Source: Pleodorina starrii (lineage: Eukaryota > Chlorophyta > Chlorophyceae > Chlamydomonadales > Volvocaceae). From it: DNA of 64,000 nucleotides. Shown one piece after another: positions 50,919-62,982 of the stretch. The translations under genes were made by a program, and so were the position numbers. The notes beneath the pieces were generated by a model that did no database searches, was not told the DNA's origin, and worked only from the letters and a program-made list of their open reading frames with translations. The stretch's first letter is position 1. Each line of letters starts with the position of its first letter. The stretch is taken from contig BRXU01000041.1 in NCBI GenBank assembly GCA_030267565.1, forward strand, positions 124,001 to 188,000, read 5' to 3'.

Positions 50919-53900
50919 ATGTGCGCCAAGGACGGCTACCCGCGGGTCATTAGTGCTCATAATAATAACGTATTGCTGGTGATGCTGGCAGTCCTGGCGC
51001 TCCTAAAATCGCTTTCTCTGGCCGCACCCTGCCAGTACCGTCTCTACAACTCGGATGGCGTACGTGTGTCGGAGCTTGTCTTGGATGGGTTGAACGAGTA
51101 CACCGGCAGTGTCCACGCCAACATGTCAAAGCTTCTCGTGGACGTGCCTAACGCCGATGGCACCTTCACAAATACAGAACCATCCTGGTATTGGCGAGCA
51201 GAACCTTACCGATATAAGGCCGCTTTGCGTTTTTTTACCGAGTCTGAGTTTGCCTCCTACTATCCTGCTGGAGGAACATGCCCTGACCCTTACGATATTA
51301 TAAATTTCGACGGGAGAGTCTTCTCAATGGGCATCAATGAAGTATCCGTCAGCGCGATGTCCAGCTGGATCAGTACGATGCCGACCATTGACTGCTCCTC
51401 GGTGACACGGCTAGTCCTCATAAGCGGTGTAGATGACCAACTCACCCAGACAATCATTTGGTCATTTGGTAAGATTGGTTGCAATTTCACAGTAAATGCA
51501 GAAATCGTCACGTCTGGCTTTGTCAGGTTCGGGGTCGACTGCTGCCCCTATCCGCCGCCACCACCCCTGCCACCATCACCACAGCCACCCTCCCCGGTGC
51601 CACCCAGACCGCCCAGCCCTTCACCACCCCTGCCACCATCACCACAGCCACCCTCACCAGTGCCACCCAGCCCGCCCAGCCCTTCACCACCCCTGCCACC
51701 ATCACCACAGCCACCCTCACCAGTGCCACCCAGCCCGCCCAGCCCTTCACCACCCCTGCCACCATCACCACAGCCACCCTCCCCAGTGCTACCCAGCCCG
51801 CCCAGCCCTTCACCACCCCTGCCACCATCACCACAGCCACCCTCCCCAGTGCCACCCAGACCGCCCAGCCCTTCACCACCCCTGCCACCATCACCACAGC
51901 CACCCTCCCCATTGCCTCCCAGCCCGCCCAGCCCTTCACCACCCCTGCCACCATCACCACAGCCACCCTCCCCAGTGCCACCCAGCCCGCCCAGCCCTTC
52001 ACCACCCCTGCCACCATCACCACAGCCACCCTCCCCAGTGCCACCCAGCCCCCCCTCTCCTCTCCCCCCGTCCCCACCACCACCCCCATCACCACCTCCA
52101 CCTAGCCCACCGAGGCCACCTTCACCACCACCACCCAGGCCACCATTACCTCCGCCTCCTCCGCCACCCCCACCGCCATCTCTTATAGCCATCCCATTAT
52201 TCCCACCACCCAAGCCATCTTCCAGTCCCTCACCCTCTCCTCCCTTTGCCACAGCACCACTTCCACCACCTCCTCAACCCCCACTACCGCAACCCTCATC
52301 CCCACTTCATACTTCCCCTTCCCCATTTCCTCCTACGCCTCCCCCACCACAGCCACCACCGGTTCCTCCAGTGCCTCCCCCGCCTTCCCCTTCTCCACCT
52401 TCACCAAACCCACCTTTCCCATTGCCGTCACCGTCGCCGCCGCCACGTCCTCCGTCCCCATCCCCACCTTCACCACCATCCCCTCCATCCCCATCTCACC
52501 CGCCGCCGCCACGTCCTCCGTCCCCATCCCCACCTTCACCACCATCCCCTCCATCCCCATCCCCACCGCAACGGCCTCGCCCTCCGTCCCCATCCCCACC
52601 GCCGCCACCTCGCCCTCCGTCCCCATCCCCACCGCCACCACCTCGCCCTTCGCCCTCCCCACCTTCCTCACCCCCCACGCCACCACCCCCAAGTCCCTTC
52701 CGTGCACCACCCAAGTCCCCCAGGGTACCCAGCAATGATGCGCTGGTCAGGAGCTTCCCCTTCTCCTCCTGTGACACGCGAGATGTCGCTCTGACCCCGT
52801 ACCGTATGTCCTCACCGGTCGGCCCCTTCAACTCGACTTCCTCCAAGGCCACGTACTGCTTTCGGATCGCTGCTGTGGAGGCGGCAGACAGCGCCAGCCC
52901 GTGTTCATCCATCATAATAAACAAGATCGAGCTTATCGTCAGTAAGTGATGACATGCATGACCGGGTCGTCCATTTAAGGGGCTGGCGGCTGAGGAGTGT
53001 TCGCAGGGTGATACCCGTAACCCGTAACCCTACCAACGGATTGGCCTGTTAAGTGAAACTAAAGCCATTAGGCAAAAGGGCTGCTCTGCAAAATGGTTAG
53101 TTGACTTAAAAGTGACTTAGACTTAATACAAAGCCAAAGGTTGCTTAGTAACCCGCGGAGGTGCAGACATAATGTCATTATCCCTAAATGTTTGAGGTAC
53201 CTCGGTGTGTTGCCTTAACGTTTGCCTATCCGATTCATTACTAAACAAAAGCAGTTCTCGTCATGAGTAAATGGTTAGATAGACATCATATTCAATCTGT
53301 TGCGGTACGGAAAAGCAAGAAGCCCCACACCCGTTTACAAACCCTGGGCATGTACCCCGCCACACAATTGTCGCCCCCCCGCTTGGGAAGGTGCGTGCAA
53401 GGGGATAAGAAACCGCCGCTAAAGCACTCGTGCTGGCCGACGCGCACCTAATCGCGATGCCGTTTGCTACTGTCCGTGCCGGCCAGCGGCCACCAGCGCT
53501 CTGCCCAGCTGCCATCAAACAACAAAAAACAAAGCGGCCGCAACGCAACCGGACGGCAACACACCTACCAACCGACACGTGCGCCACCCCTGATTCCCTC
53601 CCACGAAATAAAACGGGGCCCAGGCAAGCGATGGGGGAGGCAAAAGGGAACCAGAGTCAAGGCAATACCTAACCTCCCCCGCCGTGGGACCGGACCAAAC
53701 CCGAAGGCACACGAACCCAAGGGCAGACGTACACAGCACACACCGAAACTCGTGAGCGCGTTTATGGGAGACATCCCCTTCAATCACTTGAGGTCTAAAC
53801 CTTATTCGTTGTGTTCGGGCAGGTGGTCGCCGACCAGCCTTTTGCAGTTTGCAATGTGTGCCGGCTTCACTTGCAGCAGGCGCATACCCAGATGCAACTA

Positions 53901-54606
53901 GATACTTGGGGCAGGTCTGACTGCACGGCCGCTGTGGTATGTATGGCACCGAGCCCATACAAAGCACCAAACACTGCCACGTGTGCAGTCCCGCACTCTA
54001 GCTAGCTAGACGCCTACACACCAACGGATCACCATTATATATCACTGTCCCTGCAATAATCCCGAGCAACCCATCCCCACGCAGTAATGGTAATCACGTT
54101 ACAGACTATTGCCACATGGGCATGCATGGGTCCCAGCCAGCCTATTTCTGCAGGCCCCCTTGGCCAACCAAGGTCCCGGGCCTCTTCTCCCACTCCCCAG
54201 CAGGGGCCCGCTCGTTCATTTTTATTTTTATATTTTCGTACATGACGGCCTCACACTCGCTCTCCCCGACCCCTTTGCTATGTTGTGCGTGATCACAGAC
54301 CGCGCCTGTGCGGAGGAGAGTCCCAAGGCTGCTCGTCTGGTCACCATCAACGGGGTGACCGTGTACCCCTTTTACAGCCTCAAGACATGGCGTGGCGAGA
54401 CGTATGGACTCATGGGGATTAGCAAGCTGGCCGACACGTTTCCGCTCACCCCCGCCGGCGGTCTGACAATGTGCATGGAAATGGCCCGCCAGAGCACGTG
54501 TGCAGCTCCGGAGCGGCTGTGCTACGGCAATAGCTGCGTTTACTCGCTGATCAATGCGGACTTCAGCTGCTGCCCAGTCAGTCAGGTGCCGGATGGTACT
54601 GCTTGA
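50919..54606 (+). CDS. Pherophorin, gene 2 of the cluster (two exons)
   Basis: Exon 1 50919-52941 and exon 2 54299-54606, joined across a 1357-nt intron with the same donor, acceptor and phase as gene 1, give 776 residues. Layout: signal peptide ([19 protein letters not shown]); N-terminal domain to about 207 with 11 extra residues near the end ([12 protein letters not shown]) relative to gene 1; a Pro-Ser rod of about 400 residues with eight 21-residue repeats; and a C-terminal domain from about 604, almost identical to gene 1. The intron is about 730 bp longer than that of gene 1 because of an extra segment at 53018-53778. It likely has the same role as gene 1 in the extracellular matrix. 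The rod length differs between paralogues by whole repeat units. Confidence 0.93.
53018..53778. other. Extra segment in the intron of pherophorin gene 2
   Basis: Present in genes 2 and 3 (63059-63819) but absent from gene 1, whose intron joins at the corresponding point (cccgt | ggatgcgag versus cccgt | aacccgtaacc). It begins with acccgtaacccgtaaccc. No terminal repeats or target duplication are evident. Insertion in the ancestor of genes 2 and 3 or deletion from gene 1 are both possible. Confidence 0.6.
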
Positions 54607-54825
54607 TGCATGGAGTAATAACGCATGCACGCATGCAGACGTTGTTGATGCATTGCATGCAAGGCATGCATTAGTTAGGTGCAGGGGACGGCATGTTGGT
54701 TGAACGAATCCCGCCCCACCCCATCAATCGATCAATCCTGCCTCGGGGTTTGGCGCACTTGCGACGCACGCAGCAACCGGGCGGGTGATGAGCTCACCAC
54801 CGTGGAGCCGGGCCAGGCGCACAGC

Positions 54826-55045
54826 ATAATAATAAAAGTAATAATGATACGCCCAGCCGGTACGTAGCCGAGGCGTGGGTTATGGGAGCAGAGGGGGCGG
54901 GGTGACGGGTTTCCCCGGTCCCAGTCCCCCACCACCACCGCGAGGAACTTCAGACTGGTCTGTCGTTTGTTACGTGCCGGCCGGTGTCGGTTCCGCATGG
55001 GGGTTACGTTCCATTTGCCTGCGGGTTATATATAACGATAGTGGC
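54826..55045 (-). mobile_element. 5'-truncated LINE 3' end (duplicate)
   Basis: Duplicate of 40765-40984 at +14061 bp, carried by the segmental duplication rather than by a second insertion. Confidence 0.9.
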
Positions 55046-56999
55046 ACGCTATCTCTTGTGATTGCCATAGAACGTGGCAGATACTGAGGACCGTTGCCTG
55101 TTTGCCAAGAGATACGTACTGAGAACCGTTGCCTGATTACTAAGAACCGTTGTCGGTTGGTTAGGAGCCGTTGGGTGTGGCCCCTTCGGATCAACTTCCG
55201 TGCACCGTTTCCGTGCGACGCCTGAGTCGTCGACACTTTGTTGTTATTACATTTATTTGTTGTCATTGTACGGGGCCCCGACTGAGCAAGGAGCAATACA
55301 GTGCGGGCTCGCCTGGTGGTACGACAAAGGGCATTGCGCGGGCTCGTTATAGTCCGGCGGCGTTGCGAGACTCCTTATCTGTGTTTCGCACTTTGCAGTG
55401 TTAAGACTCTAAGTAGCATACATTCACAGATCCGCGATTGACAGACCGCGTGAAGCAGTCTATTGTAAGTTCGTTCGGTAATCCGTTTCGGTAATCCGTT
55501 CTCCGAGGAGAACATTCGTGCCCAGGTCGCCCTAGGAGAGAGCTGCGTAGCTCGTCTCCCGAAGGCGCGTGCTCTTCCGTCAGTGTGAACCACAGATAAG
55601 GTCGCCCGCAGGATCTGTCGCCGACATCGACGGCTGTCTTCACCTCCTTCGGGCCAAGCCCGTTTCGAAAGTAATTCCAAGTTTATTCTAGAAGTTAGTC
55701 CTCGCGTCAAGCGCGACAGCCGCCATTAGTCGGGCCCAAGGCCCTTGCATGTGCGGTTAGCCGGAGTAGTCAAGTTCCTCCTCGTCCGCTTCGCGTCAGG
55801 CCCAAGGCCTGCTGCTTTCATATTCTATATCGTCGGGGTCAAGCCCTGCGTCAGAGTCCTCGCGTCAAGCGCGACAGCCGCCATTAGTCGGGCCCAAGGC
55901 CCCTGCATGTGCGGTTAGCCGGAGTCAAGCTCTCCCTCGTCCGCTTCGCGTCAGCCCCAAGGGTTCGGTTGGTCTTTCGAGTTTTCTCGTCGTTGAGGCT
56001 CAAGGCCTTTGTTCTGGGTGGCTCAAGGCCCCTGCACGTCTTCTGCTTGAGGCGTTCTTGTTCGTTCGTGTTTCGGGGCTCAAGGCCCCTGGTGTTGGTG
56101 GCTCAAGGCCCCACCCTTGCTGTGTGAGGAATTAAGAGCCCCAGGCTCGGCTGGTTGCGCTGGCGGACGACCAAGACCCTCTTGTAAATCTTGTACGCCT
56201 CCGTTCCCATGTCCGTCCTGAGCCTCGACTCCAACCTGCACCGTCCAATCAGCAGCTTCCGCCGCGTCCAAACAGTGAGCGGGAGGGTCGGGGCAGAGTT
56301 ACAAGGAGTCAGTCGGGGGGGGGGGGCAATCTCCTGCAGCTCGGGGATCGAGGGCAGGCAGAAGGGCAGCCGTCCGGTCAAGTGGGTGTGCAAGCTCTGC
56401 CTAGGAGGGCAAGTGCTCAAGGGGCCCTCTCTTCTCTTCTGCGCGGTGCGGCAAGCACCCTTTCGCCTCAGCGAGGGTCAGGGTCACGTGCACACTCACG
56501 CGCAGACAGCTTAAAAAGCGGAGAGCTTCCTGATCTAGCCAACAATGTTGTGTCACGCTTTACTAAGCGTATTCTGATGCGCTGCGCTGTTAATAACTTT
56601 ACAGGGACTTAAATGCTCGGGACAACGGCCGTACGACAATTGGAGGCTTCCTCCCGCAAGTGAGCCGTGACCGCATGCAGACTGCGCCCAATACACCTAG
56701 CAATTTGCGTCCACCTGTAGGAATCTTTCTGTAAGCCTCGAGGCGACGCCCCAAACTTCACCCCACCCACCACTCCCTCGTGTAGTTTGGGAGGGGGGGA
56801 GGCAGGAAGTGAACCCGCACATACCCACATTCTACAGACGCCCGAGAAAGGCGCCACCTGCCTGCTCGCCAACTGCTAGACAAACAGGCTTCAGGACTCA
56901 CGACACAGGCCCCAAACAAGCCGACGCGCCATTATGACCTTGTGAGACGCACGGAACTAGCCCGCGGTAAGCGACATGCGCACAATCCGACTGGAGTCA

Positions 57000-58208
57000 T
57001 CACGATCGCGGCCGCACGTCACGCTCGTGGCGGTGGCGGTCCAGGTAGCGAGACAGCGTGGCGAAACTCCGCAGCTGCCCAAAACCCAGCAAGGTGGGAA
57101 CCTCCCCGCCGGCGGCGTCCGCAGCCTGCAGGGCCCCGTGCCGGAAGCTGTGGACCGTCTCCTGGTCGTGCAGGCCCGCCGCCTCCAGGTGTAGGCGGAC
57201 CCGGGCGGCCAAGCTCGCACTGGTCAGCGCAGTGTCCTTGAAGCTCCGCTTATCGGCCGCCAGAGGGCGGAACAGCAGGTCGACGGCGCTGCCCGCCGGG
57301 GCATCAGGCTGGCTGCAGCACCACACGTAGTAGGCCATCGTACGCGGGATGCAGAAGGCGGGCTCCGCCGAGTTGGGCTCCAGAACCACCAGCGGGGCTC
57401 GGGCCAACTTGTAGGTTTTAGTGCCCCGCTGACGGAAGCCCAACGTGGGAGCGGCCTCAGGGCCCCACAGCCAGGGCGTCGGCAGCGGGAAGCCGGCGTA
57501 GGGGCGATCCGGCTGCATCGGGTCGACGAAGTCGCCCAGGCCCAACTTGCCGATGTCGTGACCCCAAAACGCTGTCTGCCACAGCAGCAAGACGCACAGG
57601 AGGTCTCGCAAAAACAGCACCCGCTCCAGAGAGCACGTGGCCTGGGTCACCGCGCCCCACAGGCAGCCCACCAGCGCCCGGTACTTGGTGTACGTCATGG
57701 GCACGGCCGACACCTCAGATACCCCCGCGAGCACCCGGGTGCGCTGGTAGGCGGCCCGAAAGTCCTCCACCCATACACAGTCGCACGGGTTACCCTGCCC
57801 AGTGTGCGCATTGTAAGGGCCGGTGCGCCCGGCCCGGGCGAAAAAGCCGCTGAGAGCCGACAGGCAGCCCTTGACGGCGGAGGGGCCCACCTCGCCGCCA
57901 CCCCGACCGCGGTGATGAGGCAGCCACCAGGTTACCATGTAAACGAGGATGTCGTCGGGCGTACAGTCCGCCCACGACCGGCCGCGCCCGCAACGGGCGA
58001 GCCAGTCCAGGAACTCGGCGGTCGAGGCATCCTGCCGCTCCACAGTTTTGCTTGACAGAGCCCCCAGGAGCACCTGGTTGACGGCCGCCAGCCCCTGCTG
58101 GTAAACCGTGTCCTGCTCGGCGCGGGGAGCGGGAGGGGGTGCCTGGAGCCGCCCGGAGATCCGAGCCAAGCGACCACTTGCCACACCCAAGGGCGGCACC
58201 CCCTGCAC
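57000..58208 (-). CDS. Tyrosine recombinase-like protein (copy 2)
   Basis: Translation identical to the copy at 42939-44147, including HSFRHG, SRYLD and the W-G in place of R-G. The same acceptor-like CAG lies at its start (58205-58203). Identity over the whole gene reflects the recent segmental duplication, so it is not evidence of independent selection. Confidence 0.72.
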   Translation of the reverse strand: MQGVPPLGVASGRLARISGRLQAPPPAPRAEQDTVYQQGLAAVNQVLLGALSSKTVERQDASTAEFLDWLARCGRGRSWADCTPDDILVYMVTWWLPHHRGRGGGEVGPSAVKGCLSALSGFFARAGRTGPYNAHTGQGNPCDCVWVEDFRAAYQRTRVLAGVSEVSAVPMTYTKYRALVGCLWGAVTQATCSLERVLFLRDLLCVLLLWQTAFWGHDIGKLGLGDFVDPMQPDRPYAGFPLPTPWLWGPEAAPTLGFRQRGTKTYKLARAPLVVLEPNSAEPAFCIPRTMAYYVWCCSQPDAPAGSAVDLLFRPLAADKRSFKDTALTSASLAARVRLHLEAAGLHDQETVHSFRHGALQAADAAGGEVPTLLGFGQLRSFATLSRYLDRHRHERDVRPRS

Positions 58209-58581
58209 AGCGTTGCGGGCGGTGGCCGGTGACGAGAGGTTAAGGATGCGAAGAGAGGCGAGACGAGGACCCGCGGCAACGGTGTACGGGAGACGCGCCG
58301 GCTCACGCTATCCCTTTCCCCCAAAACCCGCTTCGCACCTGACCAGCGAGGCCCAGCTGCGGAAGACCGGCGGAGAAGCCCGGATTGGGCGGAGAAAAGG
58401 CGGAGGCGCCGATCGGTCGAACCGGCGGCACGACGGGAAGAAACCCCTGAGGAGCAGGACAAGTGCGCGCAACGTTTAGCGCCCGAGCTAGACAGGGTAC
58501 GCCGGCCCCGCGGACAGCTCATCGGACGGCAGATAGGAACTGGGACCTCGGGACGCGAGGTGGCGGAGTGGCCAAGATCGC

Positions 58582-58653
58582 TATTGTATCTCACCAAAGA
58601 AGGCCCATGGGTGGATGCCAGGGGAGGCCCCGTATTCATCCATGGATACTACA
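58582..58653 (-). mobile_element. Solo LTR of the gypsy family (duplicate)
   Basis: Duplicate of 44521-44592, with the same atcgc target duplication. Confidence 0.9.
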
Positions 58654-58731
58654 ATCGCGGATGCGCAGCGCTCACCGGAAGGAGAGGCCCCGGGGCAGAA
58701 ACGAAGCCAGATAAACCCGGGGAGAGGCCGA

Positions 58732-60801
58732 CCCCGGAAACTGTGAAAGCGTGCGCCTTACCCCTGTGTTGCGGAAATGGGTGCACCCAGGGCCGGCTCC
58801 GCGCCGCTCCCTCCCGTGCACGCAGCCGCTGCTTTCCGTGCCCACAGCGCCCACCTGACAGGAATGAAGTGGCGTGCACTCCACGCTGCGTGCGCATAGA
58901 AAGACGGGCCTGCAGGCGAGAAATTCGATGGGCTACCCTCAAATAAGCCAAACAGTTGCAAGTGCCAGTCGAACGTACCGTGCGTTCCGGAGTCGGCCGG
59001 CTGTGTGACTAATGGGATACTCTGCACAACAAGCGCGGCGGTTCTGTCACCGACGCCAAACCACCGCCCGCGTCCCGGAATCTGTGACAGCGCGCGCCTT
59101 ACCCCTGTGATGCGGAAATGGGTGCACCCAGGGCCGGCGAGGACTGCAACCTCCCGTGCAGCCGCTGCTCTCCACGCCCGCAGCGTTCCGGAGTCTGCCG
59201 GCTGCGTGACTAATGGGATAGTCTGCACAACAAGCACGGCTGTGCTGGCACTGACCCCAAACAACCGCCCGCACCCCGGGAACTGTGAAAGCGCGCGCCT
59301 TACCCCTGTGTTGCGGAAATGGGTGCACCCAGGGCCGGCTCCGCGCTGCAATCTCCCGTGCAGCCGCTGCTCTCCACGCCCGCAGCACCCGTGCGTTCCG
59401 GAGTCTGCCGGCTGTGTGACTAATGGGATACACTGCACAACAAGCGCGGCGGTTCTGTCACCGACGCCAAACCACCGCCCACGTCCCGGAATCTGTGACA
59501 ACCCGCGCCTTACCCCTGTGATGCGGAAATGGATGCACCCAGGGCCGGCTAGGACGGCAACCTCCCGTGCAGCCGCTGCTCTCCATGCCCGCAGCACCCG
59601 TGCGTTCCGGAGTCTGCCGGCTGCGTGACTAATGGGATAGTCTGCACAACAAGCACGGCTGTGCTGGCACTGACCCCAAACAACCGCCCGCACCCCGGGA
59701 ACTGTGAAAGCGCGCGCCTTACCCCTGTGATGCGGACATGGGTGCACCCAGGGCCGGCTCAGCGCTGCAATCTCCCGTGCAGCCGCTGCTCTCCACGCCC
59801 GCAGCACCCGTGCGTTCCGGAGTCTGCCGGCTGTGTGACTAATGGGATACTCTGCACAACAAGCGCGGCGGTTCTGTCACTGACGCCAAACCATCGCCCG
59901 CATCCCGGAAACTGTGACAGTGCGCGCCTTACCCCTGTGATGCGGAAATGGGTGCACCCAGGGCCGGCTCAGCACTGCAACCTTCCGTGCAGCCGCTGCT
60001 CTCCACGCCCGCAGCACCCGTGCGTTCCGGAGTCTGCCGGCTGTGTGACTAATGGGATACTCTGCACAACAAGTGCGGCGGTTCTGTCACTGACGCCAAA
60101 CCACCGCCCGCACCCCGGAATCTGTGATAGCCCGCGCCTTACCCCTGTGTTGCGGAAATGGGTGCACCCAGGGCCGGCTCCGCGCTGCAACCTCCCGTGC
60201 AGCCGCTGCTCTCCACGCCCGCAGCACCCGTGCGTTCCGGAGTCTGCCGGCTGTGTGACTAATGGGATACACTGCACAACAAGCGCGGCGGTTCTGTCAC
60301 TGACGCCAAACCATCGCCCGCATCCCGGAAACTGTGACAGTGCGCGCCTTACCCCTGTGATGCGGAAATGGGTGCACCCAGGGCTGGCTCAGTGCTGCAA
60401 CCTCCCGTGCAGCCGCTGCTCTCCACGCCCGCAGCACCCGTGCGTTCCGGAGTCTGCCAGCTGTGTGACTAATGGGATACTCTGCACAACAAGCGCGGCG
60501 GTTCTGTCACTGACGCCAAACCACCGCCCGCACCCCGGAAACTGTGAAAGCGTGCGCCTTACCCCTGTGTTGCGGAAATGGGTGCACCCAGGGCCGGCTC
60601 CGCGCCGCTCCCTCCCGTGCACGCAGCCGCTGCTTTCCGTGCCCACAGCGCCCGCCTGACAGGAATGAAGTGGCGTGCACTCCACGCTGCGTGCGCATAG
60701 AAAGACGGGCCTGCAGGCGAGAAATTCGATGGGCTACCCTCAAATAAGCCAAACAGTTGCAAGTGCCAGTCGAACGTACCGTGCGTTCCGGAGTCGGCCG
60801 G
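58732..60801. repeat. 210-bp satellite (array 2, ~2.1 kb)
   Basis: Same monomers and spacers as array 1, but only one higher-order block between spacers at about 58848 and 60648. The block matches the first block of array 1 (45564-46598 versus 59625-60659) with rare differences such as cccagggctggctc at 60376. Confidence 0.93.
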
Positions 60802-61383
60802 CTCGCCGACACACAGCGCAGTGTGTCCTGCACTGGCGTCCTCAAGGCGCTTTCCTTTGTTTGACTCCATTTCGTCTCCCCGATCCTTGCTTCCGACTCA
60901 CATACTGCCGCCCTTGCCATTCTCGGCATTTTTCCTGTTATCAGCGTGCTTCGGTGCCGCTGACAATGCGATTGTACCGCTCGGTTACCGCCCACATGTG
61001 TACTGCTGGCCCACATATTGACATCACAACTCCTCTGGTGCTTAACCCTTCAATTGGTCTGAGACCAATTTCCGGGTATACGTATGTCTCCCAGATACGT
61101 GGGTCTCCCAGACTCCGTATTTTACGTCGCCGCATGTACAGCAGCTGCTGCAGTTTTCTTTCTGACGGTGGCCAAGAGTATTTTAGCCCGACTCATCGCA
61201 GTCTCTCAGTCATCATTCTCACACGTGTGACTTGCCTATATCAACTGCCGTGGGCGTGTTGAGTCACACGACTCAGCATCTGCTGGGAACCAAGTAGTTT
61301 GACGCTCGCCTGACATAAGTTCGGTAATAGCAAACATCAGGCACCAGAGCAAAATAAAAATCCGTTTCTTGGCGCGTACAAAA

Positions 61384-62982
61384 ATGTGCGCCAAGGACGG
61401 CTACCCGCGGGTCATTAGTGCTCATAATAATAACGTATTGCTGGTGATGCTGGCAGTCCTGGCGCTCCTAAAATCGCTTTCTCTGGCCGCACCCTGCCAG
61501 TACCGTCTCTACAACTCGGATGGCGTACGTGTGTCGGAGCTTGTCTTGGATGAGTTGAACGAGTACACCGGCAGTGTCCACGCCAACATGTCAAAGCTTC
61601 TCGTGGACGTGCCTAACGCCGATGGCACCTTCACAAATACAGAACCATCCTGGTATTGGCGAGCAGAACCTTACCGATATAAGGCCGCTTTGCGTTTTTT
61701 TTACCGAGTCTGAGTTTGCCTCCTACTATCCTGCTGGAGGAACATGCCCTGACCCTTACGATATTATAAATTTCGACGGGAGAGTCTTCTCAATGGGCAT
61801 CAATGAAGTATCCGTCAGCGCGATGTCCAGCTGGATCAGTACGATGCCGACCATTGACTGCTCCTCGGTGACACGGCTAGTCCTCATAAGCGGTGTAGAT
61901 GACCAACTCACCCAGACAATCATTTGGTCATTTGGTACGATTGGTTGCAATTTCACAGTAAATGCAGAAATCGTCACGTCTGGCTTTGTCAGGTTCGGGG
62001 TCGACTGCTGCCCCTATCCGCCGCCACCACCCCTGCCACCATCACCACAGCCACCCTCCCCGGTGCCACCCAGACCGCCCAGCCCTTCACCACCCCTCTC
62101 CTCTCCCCCCGTCCCCACCACCACCCCCATCACCACCTCCACCTAGCCCACCGAGGCCACCTTCACCACCACCACCCAGGCCACCATTACCTCCGCCTCC
62201 TCCGCCACCCCCACCGCCATCTCTTATAGCCATCCCATTATTCCCACCACCCAAGCCATCTTCCAGTCCCTCACCCTCTCCTCCCTTTGCCACAGCACCA
62301 CTTCCACCACCTCCTCAACCCCCACTACCGCAACCCTCATCCCCACTTCATACTTCCCCTTCCCCATTTCCTCCTACGCCTCCCCCACCACAGCCACCAC
62401 CGGTTCCTCCAGTGCCTCCCCCGCCTTCCCCTTCTCCACCTTCACCAAACCCACCTTTCCCATTGCCGTCACCGTCGCCGCCGCCACGTCCTCCGTCCCC
62501 ATCCCCACCTTCACCACCATCCCCTCCATCCCCATCTCACCCGCCGCCGCCACGTCCTCCGTCCCCATCCCCACCTTCACCACCATCCCCTCCATCCCCA
62601 TCCCCACCGCAACCGCCTCGCCCTCCGTCCCCATCCCCACCGCCGCCACCTCGCCCTCCGTCCCCATCCCCACCGCCACCACCTCGCCCTTCGCCCTCCC
62701 CACCTTCCTCACCCCCCACGCCACCACCCCCAAGTCCCTTCCGTGCACCACCCAAGTCCCCCCGGGTACCCAGCAATGATGCGCTGGTCAGGAGCTTCCC
62801 CTTCTCCTCCTGTGACACGCGAGATGTCGCTCTGACCCCGTACCGTATGTCCTCACCGGTCGGCCCCTTCAACTCGACTTCCTCCAAGGCCACGTACTGC
62901 TTTCGGATCGCTGCTGTGGAGGCGGCAGACAGCGCCAGCCCGTGTTCATCCATCATAATAAACAAGATCGAGCTTATCGTCA
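61384..62982 (+). pseudogene. Pherophorin, gene 3: exon 1 with two frame disruptions
   Basis: Nearly identical to exon 1 of gene 2 but broken twice. A run of seven T in gene 2 is eight T here (about 61694-61701), which gives a stop eight codons later. A 425-bp deletion in the repeat region of the Pro rod (junction near 62095) then moves the reading to the third frame. The rod therefore keeps one full 21-residue repeat plus remnants. The C-terminal part and the A|GTAAGT donor at 62982 are intact, and exon 2 would lie beyond the window. Either a true pseudogene or assembly error at a homopolymer and a tandem repeat; raw reads would decide. Confidence 0.85.

Larger units (their letters stand above)
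40549..54609 (+). repeat. Segmental duplication unit 1 (14.06 kb)
   Basis: From just after gene 1, through the LINE end, recombinase, solo LTR and satellite, to the end of pherophorin gene 2. It recurs from 54610 at an offset of +14061 bp up to the satellite, and at +10465 bp after the (shorter) satellite. All translated frames compared across 40618-44650 are identical between units, so the duplication is recent. Confidence 0.9.
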
